Of a DNA stretch of 64,000 nucleotides, positions 1 through 10,492 are shown piece by piece. The DNA comes from DASYKT01 sp963718105 (GTDB lineage: Bacteria; Acidobacteriota; Blastocatellia; Pyrinomonadales; Pyrinomonadaceae). The notes under the pieces were generated by a model. That model searched no databases and had not been told where the DNA came from. It worked only from the letters and a program-made list of their open reading frames with translations. A program made the translations under genes and the position numbers. The first letter of the stretch is position 1; the number at the start of each line of letters is the position of its first letter. The stretch spans positions 3,224,001 through 3,288,000 of the forward strand of contig OY970352.1 in the NCBI GenBank assembly GCA_963718105.1, written 5' to 3'.

Positions 1-163
1 GGGACTTTAAGGATAGATTTTCAAATTGACTAGCTATCTTCTCCCGGAATTTCTTGTCTTTTCTCGGAAAAAAGCGCATCGTGTTCCTATCATTTCTATA
101 TAGTGCGGCCTAATTGTTTCTCTCAAAAAACGATCGGCAAAATTAAATTAAAGGAGTTCTATT

Positions 164-406
164 ATGAGAAAGCCGCTTTCACGTTTCCTGGTTCTGGCTT
201 TTTTACTCGTGTGCCTGGGATCGGTTTCGACCCTTAATTCCCAGGCCAGGGTGATCCCGCCCTGTCCGGAAAACTGCCGCACCGATTGCAAAGACGCATT
301 TCTTGCTTGTGTTGCCGGATGCACTGACGATCCTTGTATCACAAACTGCAAAGACGGCCTGATCGCCTGCTTCGCTTATTGCGATTGGGTCTGTGGGCCG
401 GAATAA
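164..406 (+). CDS. Small secreted cysteine-rich protein (80 aa)
   Basis: An AAAGGAG ribosome binding site lies just upstream of the ATG. Residues 1-29 form a signal peptide: basic MRKPLSR, a hydrophobic core, then a likely cleavage site near NSQA. The mature part, about 50 residues, carries ten cysteines at 34, 38, 42, 49, 53, 58, 62, 69, 73 and 77. Two units of pattern C-x3-C-x6-C-x3-C (38-53 and 58-73) each start their middle with CKD and have Ala before the third Cys, so this is an internal duplication. C34 and C77 flank it symmetrically. Disulfide-stabilised export or metal binding is plausible, but I do not recognise the family. A rho-independent terminator follows, so it is probably monocistronic. 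Confidence 0.8.
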   Translation: MRKPLSRFLVLAFLLVCLGSVSTLNSQARVIPPCPENCRTDCKDAFLACVAGCTDDPCITNCKDGLIACFAYCDWVCGPE

Positions 407-426
407 ATTTCAAAGCAATTCACTTC

Positions 427-467
427 AAAAGTCTCGCCGGAGAATTCATCTCTCGCGAGACTTTTTT
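427..467 (+). terminator. Rho-independent terminator after the cysteine-rich gene
   Basis: The arms AGTCTCGC (430-437) and GCGAGACT (455-462) pair and are followed by a run of T. It lies 20 bp past the stop of the 80-aa gene and ends just before the next start codon. Confidence 0.85.
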
Positions 468-484
468 GTTAAGATTAGTGGCGG

Positions 485-1873
485 ATGGATAAGAAGGTCA
501 TACAACTTGCGGAACAGATCAAAGCCGCCGGCGGCCGCGCGCTGCTGGTCGGCGGATACGTGCGCGATGAGCTGCGCGGCGTGGGCACCGATGGGCCTAA
601 GGACTGGGACGTGGAAGTCTATGGCGTAGAGCCGCAAAAGCTTAAAGAAATTTTGGAAAATTTCGGCACGGTCCATACCGTCGGCGAAGCTTTCACGGTC
701 TATAAACTCGGCGCCAATCTGGATGTTTCCATTCCCCGGCGCGAGAAAAAAGTTGCGCGCGGGCACAGAGGATTTAACGTCGAGGGCGACCCCTCGATGT
801 CTTTTGAAGAAGCCTGCAAGCGGCGCGATTTTACCGCTAACGCCATCTTACAAGACCCCCTAACTGCTGAAATCATTGACCCTTACAACGGCCGCGCGGA
901 TATCGAAAATAAAATTTTGCGAATGGTTTCCCCGGAAACTTTTGCCGAAGATTCGCTGCGTGTTTTGCGCGCCGCGCAATTTGCCGCCCGGTTTCAGTTC
1001 GATATTGAAAAAGAAACTGTCGATGTTTGCAAACAAATAGATCTGACCGATCTGCCGGCGGAGCGGATCTGGGGCGAGATGGAAAAGCTTTTATTGCGAG
1101 CGGAAAAACCTTCGGTCGGATTGAAATGGCTTTACGATCTGGGCGTCGTCGAACAGCTTTTCCCCGAACTAAAAGCGTTGGTCGGCGTACCGCAGGAACC
1201 GATGTGGCACCCGGAAGGCGACGTCGATGTTCACACGCTGCTCACGGTCGCCGAAGCGCGCAAACGCATCGGCGATCTGCCCTATGCCAAACAGGTAACG
1301 GTGATGCTTGCCGCCCTTTGCCATGATTTCGGAAAACCCGCTACCACCGAACGAATCGACGGCCGCTGGCGCTCGCACTCGCACGATACCGCGGGTATCG
1401 AACCGACCGTTTCTTTTCTCGACAAACTGAATATTCACACGCTGGATGGTTATGATGTGCGCGAACAGATAATTCAATTGGTGAAATATCATCTACGCCC
1501 CGGCGAATTTTATAACCGGCGCAAAGATATCGGTGACGGGGCCTTTCGCCGGCTCGCGCGCAAGGTCGAACCCGATCTTCTCTACCGCGTAGCGCAGGCC
1601 GACAACCTGAGCCGGAACGGCGATTGGATTCCGCGCGAAAAATGGTTCACTTCCGAAGGCCACGATTGGTTTCTGGCCAAGGTGCGGGAACTGGAAGTCG
1701 AGCACGAAGCGCCAAAACCTATCCTGATGGGCAGGCATTTGCTGGAACTGGGCCTGGAACCCTCACCGCAATTTAAAACTCTTCTCGACGCCGTTTATGA
1801 ACTTCAATTGGACGGAAAAATAATTAATCTGGAAGACGCTATCTCAGAAGCCAAAAAAATGAAAGAGGTTTAG
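485..1873 (+). CDS. cca: CCA-adding-type tRNA nucleotidyltransferase with HD domain
   Basis: 462 aa. It belongs to class II poly(A) polymerase/tRNA nucleotidyltransferases, which add or repair the 3' CCA of tRNAs in the cytoplasm. The N-terminal head shows the GGYVRD motif (about residue 18-25) and the metal-binding pair in DWDVEVYG (about 40). RRDFTANAI near residue 112 is the family motif between the catalytic and neck regions. A C-terminal HD domain is marked by ALCHDFGKP near residue 277 and a later KYHLRPGEF, as in long CCA enzymes with a phosphohydrolase domain. Length and motif order fit a functional enzyme. A poly(A) polymerase role cannot be excluded from sequence alone. It is followed by a REP-like inverted repeat, so it probably forms its own unit. 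Confidence 0.85.
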   Translation: MDKKVIQLAEQIKAAGGRALLVGGYVRDELRGVGTDGPKDWDVEVYGVEPQKLKEILENFGTVHTVGEAFTVYKLGANLDVSIPRREKKVARGHRGFNVEGDPSMSFEEACKRRDFTANAILQDPLTAEIIDPYNGRADIENKILRMVSPETFAEDSLRVLRAAQFAARFQFDIEKETVDVCKQIDLTDLPAERIWGEMEKLLLRAEKPSVGLKWLYDLGVVEQLFPELKALVGVPQEPMWHPEGDVDVHTLLTVAEARKRIGDLPYAKQVTVMLAALCHDFGKPATTERIDGRWRSHSHDTAGIEPTVSFLDKLNIHTLDGYDVREQIIQLVKYHLRPGEFYNRRKDIGDGAFRRLARKVEPDLLYRVAQADNLSRNGDWIPREKWFTSEGHDWFLAKVRELEVEHEAPKPILMGRHLLELGLEPSPQFKTLLDAVYELQLDGKIINLEDAISEAKKMKEV

Positions 1874-1897
1874 CGGTAGCTTAGGGCGCGAGGCATC

Positions 1898-1972
1898 ATG
1901 TCAGTAGCGTCCGCGTTAGCAGATGCGTAAAGCCCCATGCGACGCACTTGCTGACGCAATCGCTACTGACAT
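1898..1972. repeat. REP-like inverted repeat, copy 1
   Basis: Arms ATGTCAGTAGCG (1898-1909) and CGCTACTGACAT (1961-1972) are perfect inverted repeats. The interior holds GTTAGCAGATGCGTAAA and GCACTTGCTGACGCAA. The same arms and interior words recur at 46639-46731, so this is a dispersed family, not a local palindrome. Confidence 0.8.
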
Positions 1973-2004
1973 GAGCACGGGCTGACTGTTAAAATTACTA
2001 CCTG

Positions 2005-3249
2005 ATGAGATCAAAGGCGGAAAAAGGCTCTTATTTCAGATCGCTCCTGCGAAGATCGGGCTGGGCCGATATTTGTCTGGTAGTGGGAACTTTTGTCGTT
2101 TATTTCCTCAGTAATCCGTTCCCGCAAATCTATTACAACTACACTTTTCTTATCGCCGAAAATTTTTTGCACGGGCGGATCGGTTTAGCGGAAAAACCGC
2201 CGTCCTGGCTCAATGAAATGATCCCGTTCGAGGGGCTGTATTATTCCGCCTTCCCTTTGGGCGGCGTGCTGACGATGCTGCCGTTTTCATTTGTAAAATT
2301 CATCGGGCTGATCACGGACATGCCTTCATCGCTGATCGTCGCGCTGACCGCGGCCGTCATAAGCATTTTTCTTATTCTTATCGGGAAAAAGTACCATCAC
2401 ACCTTGCCGAAAAAGATCCTGATGGCGGCCGGCATTTTATTCGGCACTTTTTTGTGGACAAATCTGGCCATGGGAAGCGCGTGGCAGATGGCGCTCGGCT
2501 TTGCCATGATCGGCGAACTAGGCGCGATCTATTTTACTATCTATAACCGGCGCCCTCTGCTGGCGGGGTTATTTTTTGCGCTCGCTTTCGGCAACCGCAC
2601 GGAGATCATCCTGACAGCCCCCATCTTCCTCTACCTTCTCACCCGCGGCAAGGCAAAATTAAAGACGCCTTCAAGTTATGCCCGGCAGTGGAAACCTATT
2701 GTTTTCTTTTGTTTAGTGCCGTTCATTCTGGGCGTCGCCACGCTTCTGTACAACTACCTGCGTTTTCATTCTTTCACCGATTTCGGCTACGCGCGCATTC
2801 CCGGCGTGCTGAAAGAGCCGTGGTATCGTTACGGAATATTTTCGCTCGATTATATTGCTTTCAATGTAAAGGAAATGCTCTTCACGCTGTGGAGCCGCGT
2901 TCCGCGCTTTCCTTATCTCAAGCCGACCGGCTTCGGCGGGGCGGTCTGGCTATCCAGCCCCTTCCTCTTTTTGCTTTTCCGATTCGGCGCCAAAGACAAA
3001 CTAATAAAATACACCGCCTGGGTGGCGATCGCTTTGATGCTCTTTTTGCTGTGGTGTCACGGCAATCCCGGCGGCTACCAGTTCTCATACCGCTACGCGA
3101 TCATTCTGCTGCCGTGGATATATGTGATCCTGCTCGAAAGCAGCCCGAAAAAGATCACGCCGCTGGAATGGGTGCTATACATTTTCTCGTTTATCGCCAA
3201 TCTCTTTGCCACCTACCTGTTTCATTGGACGGAATATATGAAAATGTAG
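2005..3249 (+). CDS. Polytopic membrane protein, GT-C glycosyltransferase-like
   Basis: 414 aa with roughly ten hydrophobic segments beginning near residue 20. A soluble loop follows the first segment (NYTFLIAENFLHGRIGL, then PPSWLNEMIPFEGLYYSAFPLGG). An aromatic, acidic first loop after TM1 and a Pro-rich start fit membrane GT-C (family 39/87-like) enzymes that move lipid-linked sugars at the cytoplasmic membrane. I see no decisive DD or DxE motif, so the assignment stays loose. No clear Shine-Dalgarno sequence precedes the ATG. It is flanked by inverted repeats on both sides and is likely transcribed alone. Confidence 0.55.
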   Translation: MRSKAEKGSYFRSLLRRSGWADICLVVGTFVVYFLSNPFPQIYYNYTFLIAENFLHGRIGLAEKPPSWLNEMIPFEGLYYSAFPLGGVLTMLPFSFVKFIGLITDMPSSLIVALTAAVISIFLILIGKKYHHTLPKKILMAAGILFGTFLWTNLAMGSAWQMALGFAMIGELGAIYFTIYNRRPLLAGLFFALAFGNRTEIILTAPIFLYLLTRGKAKLKTPSSYARQWKPIVFFCLVPFILGVATLLYNYLRFHSFTDFGYARIPGVLKEPWYRYGIFSLDYIAFNVKEMLFTLWSRVPRFPYLKPTGFGGAVWLSSPFLFLLFRFGAKDKLIKYTAWVAIALMLFLLWCHGNPGGYQFSYRYAIILLPWIYVILLESSPKKITPLEWVLYIFSFIANLFATYLFHWTEYMKM

Positions 3250-3252
3250 GCA

Positions 3253-3383
3253 GTCCTAAAGCTGTGGTTTAGTCATGAATCGCCATGCGGAATAGATGAT
3301 AACTGACAGATCAGAGATCGAATCTCTCAACTATCATCTATGATCTTTTATCTATTCCGAATGATGCCCCACAGCTTTAGGAC
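3253..3383. repeat. Nested inverted repeat of the TCTATTCCG family, copy 1
   Basis: Outer arms GTCCTAAAGCTGTGG (3253-3267) and CCACAGCTTTAGGAC (3369-3383) are perfect. Inner arms CGGAATAGAT (3288-3297) and ATCTATTCCG (3350-3359) enclose words such as GATAACTGACAGATC. Related elements lie at 36903-37038 and 48802-48882. It separates the GT-C-like gene from the MFS gene. Confidence 0.75.
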
Positions 3384-3451
3384 ACTATAAAAATGTAAAT
3401 TCCTTTTCGCAAATTTGCTAATAAATTCTTTTCCGACGAAAATCATCTTGA

Positions 3452-4756
3452 ATGTTCGTAGATATTACGCCGTTAAAAATATCGCGCGATTACCGTCTGC
3501 TTTTTTTTGGGCAGATGGTTTCTTTTTTTGGCGTGATGATGACCGTGGTAGTGGTGCCATGGCAGATGTACCAACTCACGCAGTCGAACTTTCAGGTCGG
3601 GCTGATCTACCTTTTCGAATTCGTCCCGATGATCGTGATGGCATTTGTCGGCGGGGCGCTGGCCGATGCGGTCGACCGCCGGAAGATGCTGCGTATCACC
3701 GAAGTCCTGCAGACGCTGGTGACCGCTGCTTTGCTGATCAATTCTCTCCTGCCGCAGCCTCAGATCTGGGTGCTTTACGTCTGCGTCGTGCTGCACGCGG
3801 CTTTTATGGCGCTGCAGCGTCCGGCCTTTGATTCGCTGATCCCGGTGATCGTGCCGCCGGAATATATGACCGCCGTCGGCGCGCTTAATTCCCTGCGCTA
3901 TACGCTCGGCGCCATTCTCAGCTTTTCCATATCCGGGATCATCGTCAACCAGTTGGGCGCGCCGGTAGCGTATGCTATTGACCTGGTTACGTTTGCCGCC
4001 ACGCTTATTGCCGTCTGGAAGATCCGTGCCGTACCGCCGCCGCCCGGCGCCGACCGCCCCAGCCTGAAAACCGTCATCGAAGGATTTCGCTACGCGATAA
4101 GCCGGCAGGACCTGATCGGAACATACCTGATCGATATCAATGCGATGCTTTTTGGAATGCCCATGGCCTTGTTCCCGGCGCTGGGCGCCATTTACGGCGG
4201 AAACACCGTCGGGCTGTTCTATGCCGCTTTCCCCCTGGGCGCTCTGGTGGCGAGCCTGACCTCGGGGTGGACGAGTAAAAAAGCGCGGCACGGCCTGCTG
4301 ATCACCATTGCCGCCGGCCTGTGGGGCGTCGCCATTATCTTTTTCGGCTTGATGGACAGCCTTTGGCTAAGCCTGCTCTTTCTCACCGCCGCCGGATTTT
4401 TTGATATGATCAGCGGCATCTTTCGCGGGGCCATCTGGAACCAGACCATCCCTAATCACCTGCGCGGGCGGCTGGCCGGTATTGAGATGATCAGCTACCT
4501 GACCGGCCCCATGCTCGGCAATGCCGCCTCCGGAATTCTCGCGTCTTACACCAGCGTAAAATTTTCCATTATCAGCGGCGGAGTTTTGACCGTGGTCGGA
4601 ACGATAATATTGGCGCTGCTGCTGCCGAAATTTATCCGCTACCACTCCAGCGAAGGGTTAAAAAGAAAAGAGCAAGAAGAAACCGAAAGGATGTCGCGGA
4701 TAACAAATCAGGCTTTGGTCGACGAAGACAGAAAGTTTTCCGAAGATAGCTACTGA
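3452..4756 (+). CDS. MFS transporter, EntS/MFS_3-like exporter
   Basis: 434 aa, twelve predicted hydrophobic segments. The N-terminal region has FFGQMVSFFGVMMTVVVVP as TM1. ADAVDRRKML between TM2 and TM3 is the family form of the MFS loop motif (G-x-L-A-D-x-x-x-x-R-K). The long non-ATPase exporter layout resembles the enterobactin exporter group, so drug or siderophore efflux across the inner membrane is likely, substrate unknown. The C-terminal 40 residues are hydrophilic. No operon partner is visible: the next gene downstream converges on it from the other strand. Confidence 0.75.
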   Translation: MFVDITPLKISRDYRLLFFGQMVSFFGVMMTVVVVPWQMYQLTQSNFQVGLIYLFEFVPMIVMAFVGGALADAVDRRKMLRITEVLQTLVTAALLINSLLPQPQIWVLYVCVVLHAAFMALQRPAFDSLIPVIVPPEYMTAVGALNSLRYTLGAILSFSISGIIVNQLGAPVAYAIDLVTFAATLIAVWKIRAVPPPPGADRPSLKTVIEGFRYAISRQDLIGTYLIDINAMLFGMPMALFPALGAIYGGNTVGLFYAAFPLGALVASLTSGWTSKKARHGLLITIAAGLWGVAIIFFGLMDSLWLSLLFLTAAGFFDMISGIFRGAIWNQTIPNHLRGRLAGIEMISYLTGPMLGNAASGILASYTSVKFSIISGGVLTVVGTIILALLLPKFIRYHSSEGLKRKEQEETERMSRITNQALVDEDRKFSEDSY

Positions 4757-4823
4757 CCAACTGACAATTAACTGGGATAACGGTATTTCGCCTTGCCTCT
4801 AAAGTCCGGATAACAAGTTTTTA

Positions 4824-4929
4824 AGAGCGGGTGCAAGCAACCCTCCCTGACCTGAGAGGTGATCGGCTTGAAAGGTAAATATAGATCTAAATAAATTTGC
4901 AGTCCGGAAGGGCCGCTTGCGCCCGCTCT
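4824..4929 (-). ncRNA. Candidate small structured RNA (6S-like shape, identity unproven)
   Basis: Arms AGAGCGGGTGCAAGC (4824-4838) and GCTTGCGCCCGCTCT (4915-4929) pair over 15 positions with one mismatch/wobble. Inside them CCCTCC and GGAAGGG can extend the helix across a small internal loop. On the minus strand a promoter (TTGCTT, 17 bp, TATAGC) ends about 6 bp before position 4929, so transcription would start exactly at the base of the stem. The result is a roughly 106-nt rod with an AU-rich open centre. It sits between convergent genes, so it is not a leader. 6S RNA is my first guess, but it is short for that family and I cannot prove it. Confidence 0.35.
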
Positions 4930-4934
4930 GATAA

Positions 4935-4963
4935 GCTATAAAACCCCTCCTGTTGATAAGCAA
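4935..4963 (-). promoter_or_regulatory. Sigma70-type promoter for the candidate small RNA
   Basis: Read on the minus strand: -35 TTGCTT (4958-4963), 17-bp spacer, -10 TATAGC (4935-4940). The predicted start coincides with the 5' arm of the long hairpin at 4929. Confidence 0.4.
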
Positions 4964-4993
4964 AGAGACTTACGGATAAAGTCATAATTTTAA

Positions 4994-5031
4994 AGAAAAA
5001 AAAGCCGGGCGAATTTCTTCATCCGGCTTTT
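4994..5031 (-). terminator. Rho-independent terminator of the pnp transcript
   Basis: AAAAGCCGG (5000-5008) pairs with CCGGCTTTT (5023-5031). On the minus strand the stem is followed by a U run from the A tract at 4996-5003. It lies 20 bp past the pnp stop. Confidence 0.85.
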
Positions 5032-5051
5032 AGTCTAGTCGAAAACGCTAT

Positions 5052-7199
<2,148 letters not shown>

Positions 7200-7294
7200 T
7201 TTTTTCTCCATTCCCAGGGAATCATTCCGGCCAAGTTTGCGCGGTGAAAAATACCGGTACTTCCCTTTTCAACAATCTTAATTTTTCTGCAAAC

Positions 7295-7332
7295 AAAAAA
7301 GGGCAAAAGTCCTCAACGTGAAACTTTCGCCC
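7295..7332 (-). terminator. Terminator between rpsO and pnp
   Basis: Arms GGGCAAAAGT (7301-7310) and ACTTTCGCCC (7323-7332) pair, and on the minus strand a U6 run follows (7295-7300). It probably limits read-through into pnp. The rest of the 309-bp gap (7200-7508) shows no gene that I can support; a 70-aa frame overlapping this hairpin is not convincing. Confidence 0.75.
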
Positions 7333-7508
7333 TGATATTTATTCTGTAAATTGGCAACCTGTTTTCGTCCGCGCCCTGTTTTTGCTGTCACGTTCAGCAA
7401 GGACCCGGACCCTTCGAATGAAAACAAGGCCGTTAAGAAACTCGAAGATGTCACTATATACTCATGGCTCGCAAGCTTGGAGCCCGTCATTCAAATGCGC
7501 TGATACAA

Positions 7509-7778
7509 TTATCTGCGCAGGCCGAGGCGGCTTACCAATTCGTGGTATTGCTCGATATTTTTTCTCTTCAGATAATCGAGCAGCCTGCGGCGTTGTGAGA
7601 CCATTTTCAGCAGCCCGCGGCGCGAGTGATGGTCTTTCTTATGAGTTTTGAAATGCTCGGTCAATTCATTGATACGCGTGCTGAGCAGTGCTATCTGCAC
7701 CTGCGGTGAGCCCGTATCGGAATCATGTAACTTATAATCACCTACTACTTTTTCTTTTGTTTCTTTTGCCGTTGGCAT
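7509..7778 (-). CDS. rpsO: 30S ribosomal protein S15
   Basis: 89 aa, the normal S15 length. Family signatures include DTGSPQVQIALLSTRINELT and HKKDHHSRRGLLKMVSQRR, which bind the 16S three-way junction, and the C-terminal LRR. AAGGAG lies about 13 nt before the ATG. In many bacteria S15 represses its own mRNA through a leader pseudoknot; I could not confirm such a structure here. The 105-bp upstream spacer holds a TTGACT box without a well-spaced -10. Confidence 0.97.
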   Translation of the reverse strand: MPTAKETKEKVVGDYKLHDSDTGSPQVQIALLSTRINELTEHFKTHKKDHHSRRGLLKMVSQRRRLLDYLKRKNIEQYHELVSRLGLRR

Positions 7779-7883
7779 ACTTTAACAGTCTCTCCTTAAT
7801 CGCAGTAGCTTTTATCGTTAAGATAGTAACCGCGAAATTTTGATCTATATCAGTCAAAAATTAACAGATGTTGACACAAGTGT

Positions 7884-9260
7884 CTAGTCTGCGCCTTTTG
7901 CCAGCCTCTTGGCGGCAAATTCTTCCATGAACTTGGTAGAGAAATCTCCCTTTTGAAACTTCTCGTCATTCATTATCTGCAAGTGAAGCGGGATGGTCGT
8001 TTTTATACCTTCCACCACCATTGCTTCCAAAGCTCTTTTCATGCGCGCGATCGCCAGTTCGCGGGTGCGCGCGTGGACGATCAGCTTGGCGATCATCGAA
8101 TCGTAATACGGCGGCACCACGTAATCCTGGTACGCTGCGGTATCGGTTCTGACACCGGGCCCGCCCGGAATATTGAACGTCGTGATCTTGCCCGGCGAAG
8201 GAACGAATGTTACCGGGTCTTCGGCATTGATGCGGCACTCGATAGAGTGGCCGACGATCAATACGTCTTCCTGTTTATAATGCAGGTTTTCGCCCTCGGC
8301 AATGCGTATCTGGTTGCGGACGATGTCCGCCAGCGTGACCATCTCGGTCACCGGATGCTCGACCTGGATACGCGTGTTCATCTCCATAAAGTAGAACTTG
8401 TCATCCTCATCAAGCAAAAATTCAAACGTTCCGGCGCTCGTGTAACCAATTTTCTTACAGGCATTTACCGCCACAGCGCCCATCTGTTCCCGCAGCTCCG
8501 GCGTGAGCACCGGCGACGGCGCTTCTTCCAAAAGTTTCTGGTGGCGGCGCTGGATCGTGCATTCGCGCTCGCCGAGATGAATGCAGTTTCCGTACTCATC
8601 GGCCAGCACCTGAATTTCGATATGGCGCGGGCGCTCGATATAGCGCTCGATATAAACGCTGCCGTTTTTGAATGCCGCTAAAGCTTCCGTCTGCGCGGTC
8701 TCCAGATTCGAAGCAAGCTCGTCTTCGTGGCGCACGATACGCATTCCGCGTCCGCCGCCGCCGGCCGCTGCTTTGATGATCACCGGAAAGCCGATCTCTT
8801 TGGCCAGCTTGATAGCTTCATCGGCATCCTCGATCGGGTCCGGGCTGCCGGGCAGGATCGGAACGCCGGCTTCGGTCATGGTGCGGCGCGCTTCGACCTT
8901 GTCGCCCATCATCGCGATCACTTCCGGACGCGGGCCGATAAATTTTATGTTGCAGTCTTCGCAGATCTTGGCAAAGCTGGCGGACTCCGCTAAAAATCCG
9001 TAACCCGGGTGGATCGCATCGACATTGGCGATCTCGGCCGCGCTGATGATCGCCGGAATATTCAAATAACTTTGCGCGGATTGCGCCGGGCCGATGCAGA
9101 TGGCCTCGTCGGCAAATCTGACATGGAGAGCATCGCGGTCGGCTTCGCTATGAACAGCCACCGTCTGGATGCCCATTTCCTTGCACGTCCAGATAATGCG
9201 GCAAGCGATCTCGCCCCTGTTGGCGATCAATATCTTGCGAAACTTGCGTTGCTCTACCAT
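7884..9260 (-). CDS. accC: Acetyl-CoA carboxylase, biotin carboxylase subunit
   Basis: 458 aa, ATP-grasp biotin carboxylase that carboxylates the biotin of AccB in fatty acid synthesis. The N-terminal KILIANRGEIACRII is the biotin carboxylase nucleotide-fold start. The glycine-rich ATP loop is KAAAGGGGRGMRIV; GERECTIQRRHQKLLEEAPS and EMNTRIQVEHPVTE carry the catalytic and metal-binding residues. It lies 78 bp downstream of accB and, with it, directly follows rplQ on the same strand, so the pair may be expressed with the ribosomal genes. Confidence 0.97.
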   Translation of the reverse strand: MVEQRKFRKILIANRGEIACRIIWTCKEMGIQTVAVHSEADRDALHVRFADEAICIGPAQSAQSYLNIPAIISAAEIANVDAIHPGYGFLAESASFAKICEDCNIKFIGPRPEVIAMMGDKVEARRTMTEAGVPILPGSPDPIEDADEAIKLAKEIGFPVIIKAAAGGGGRGMRIVRHEDELASNLETAQTEALAAFKNGSVYIERYIERPRHIEIQVLADEYGNCIHLGERECTIQRRHQKLLEEAPSPVLTPELREQMGAVAVNACKKIGYTSAGTFEFLLDEDDKFYFMEMNTRIQVEHPVTEMVTLADIVRNQIRIAEGENLHYKQEDVLIVGHSIECRINAEDPVTFVPSPGKITTFNIPGGPGVRTDTAAYQDYVVPPYYDSMIAKLIVHARTRELAIARMKRALEAMVVEGIKTTIPLHLQIMNDEKFQKGDFSTKFMEEFAAKRLAKGAD

Positions 9261-9338
9261 AAAAACTTCAGGCCGCTTCGTTCACACAGTTTTACTTTGC
9301 TTAAGGAGCAGGAACTGTGGACAAGCGGCCGTAACACG

Positions 9339-9905
9339 TTAGCTGATGTCGTAAAGGGGCTGGCCGAATTCTACCGCCTGGCCGTTATCGACATATACTT
9401 TTACCACTTCACCGTCAAAATCGGATTCGATCTCGTTCATCAGCTTCATCGCTTCGATGATGCAAACGACCTGGCCTCTTTTTACCTTATCGCCGACCTT
9501 TATAAAAGGCGGCGCCTCCGGCGAAGGCGATTGATAAAATGTGCCGACGATCGGCGAAGTGATGATATGGCCGGCAAATACCGCTTCTGCCGCAGCCGTT
9601 TCGGCTTCCGGTTTAGCTCCGGCCGCAGTGTCCGCTGTAGGCCCTGCGGGCGCGGCGGCTGATGGCGGAGACGCATATTGAACCGGCATAGATCCCTGCG
9701 GCATTTGCTTGCGCATATGCACGCGGATGTTGGCATTTTCGAATTCGAAATCGACCAGGCCGTATTCGTCGATCAGCTCGGCAAGCTCGCGCAGCTCACT
9801 CATATTGAGTGAAGGCGAGTCCGATTTTTCTTCCTTATGCTTATCAGCCACTTTATTACTCTCGTCGCTTTCCTGTTGCATTTTCGCAGAAGTTGCTTTG
9901 CCCAT
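9339..9905 (-). CDS. accB: Acetyl-CoA carboxylase, biotin carboxyl carrier protein
   Basis: 188 aa. The C-terminal biotinyl domain contains EAMKLMNEIE with the biotinylated Lys at residue 154. A typical Ala/Pro-rich linker covers roughly residues 75-110. The N-terminal segment before MSELRELAELIDEYGL is about 34 residues of charged, low-complexity sequence, so a downstream Met35 start is a possible alternative. It sits 37 bp after rplQ, with accC next. Confidence 0.95.
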   Translation of the reverse strand: MGKATSAKMQQESDESNKVADKHKEEKSDSPSLNMSELRELAELIDEYGLVDFEFENANIRVHMRKQMPQGSMPVQYASPPSAAAPAGPTADTAAGAKPEAETAAAEAVFAGHIITSPIVGTFYQSPSPEAPPFIKVGDKVKRGQVVCIIEAMKLMNEIESDFDGEVVKVYVDNGQAVEFGQPLYDIS

Positions 9906-9942
9906 AGCTTAAGCCTCATTCCGGTTACTTTTGCCAGTACTG

Positions 9943-10428
9943 CTATTTTTTGGCTTCTAATTCCCGTGCGTTGTCGACCAGTTCGATCAGCGCCATTTCC
10001 GCATTGTCACCCGAACGGCGGCCGATCTTGATGATGCGCGTGTAACCGCCATTGCGGTCTTTGTAACGCTCGCCCAGTTCGTCAAACAAACGCTTGACCG
10101 CTGCCACACCGGCGGTTCTTTCCGCGCGCTCTTTTCCGAATTTACCGGTTGAAGCAGCCTGCTGGCTGTTTCCCGCGTGGAAAAACGTCGCGGCGCGGCG
10201 GCGCAGGTGGACCTGTTTGGCCACGGCCCCTTCACCTTCCAGCCCCTGTGCGTGGCGCGAGATGGTGATGACCTTTTCCACATAGGAACGCAGTTCCTTG
10301 GCCTTGGGCAGGGTGGTTACGATCGATTCATTTTCCGCATTGATCAAAGAAGTCGCCAGGTTGCGAAGCATCGACATGCGGTGCGAAGTGGTTCTTCCCA
10401 GTTTTCTGTGTGCTTTTAAGTGTCGCAT
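9943..10428 (-). CDS. rplQ: 50S ribosomal protein L17
   Basis: 161 aa. It starts with MRHLKAHRKLGRTTSHR, the diagnostic L17 N-terminus, and retains NLATSLINAE. It is somewhat longer than the roughly 120-aa core because of an internal segment rich in Ala, Arg and Gln (residues 75-105) and a C-terminal tail. It follows rpoA after 64 bp; that spacer has a hairpin with GCGTGAA and TTCACGC arms (about 10450-10473). Confidence 0.96.
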   Translation of the reverse strand: MRHLKAHRKLGRTTSHRMSMLRNLATSLINAENESIVTTLPKAKELRSYVEKVITISRHAQGLEGEGAVAKQVHLRRRAATFFHAGNSQQAASTGKFGKERAERTAGVAAVKRLFDELGERYKDRNGGYTRIIKIGRRSGDNAEMALIELVDNARELEAKK

Positions 10429-10492
10429 GACTCTAATTCCTAAAACGAAAGCGTGAAGCCGCTACGATTTCACGCTCTCAATTATTCAAAGT

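Noticed and set aside
3473..4291. 272-aa open frame antisense to the MFS gene
   Set aside because: It mirrors the codon pattern of the transporter, lacks an RBS and has a composition typical of antisense shadows (His/Arg/Asp-rich).
4824..4929. SRP (4.5S) RNA as identity of the hairpin RNA
   Set aside because: AGGTCAG and TCCGGAAGG words are present but on different strands and not contiguous at a tip, so the SRP S-domain cannot form.
7278..7490. 70-aa minus-strand frame between rpsO and pnp
   Set aside because: It overlaps the terminator hairpin, lacks an RBS and has no family resemblance.
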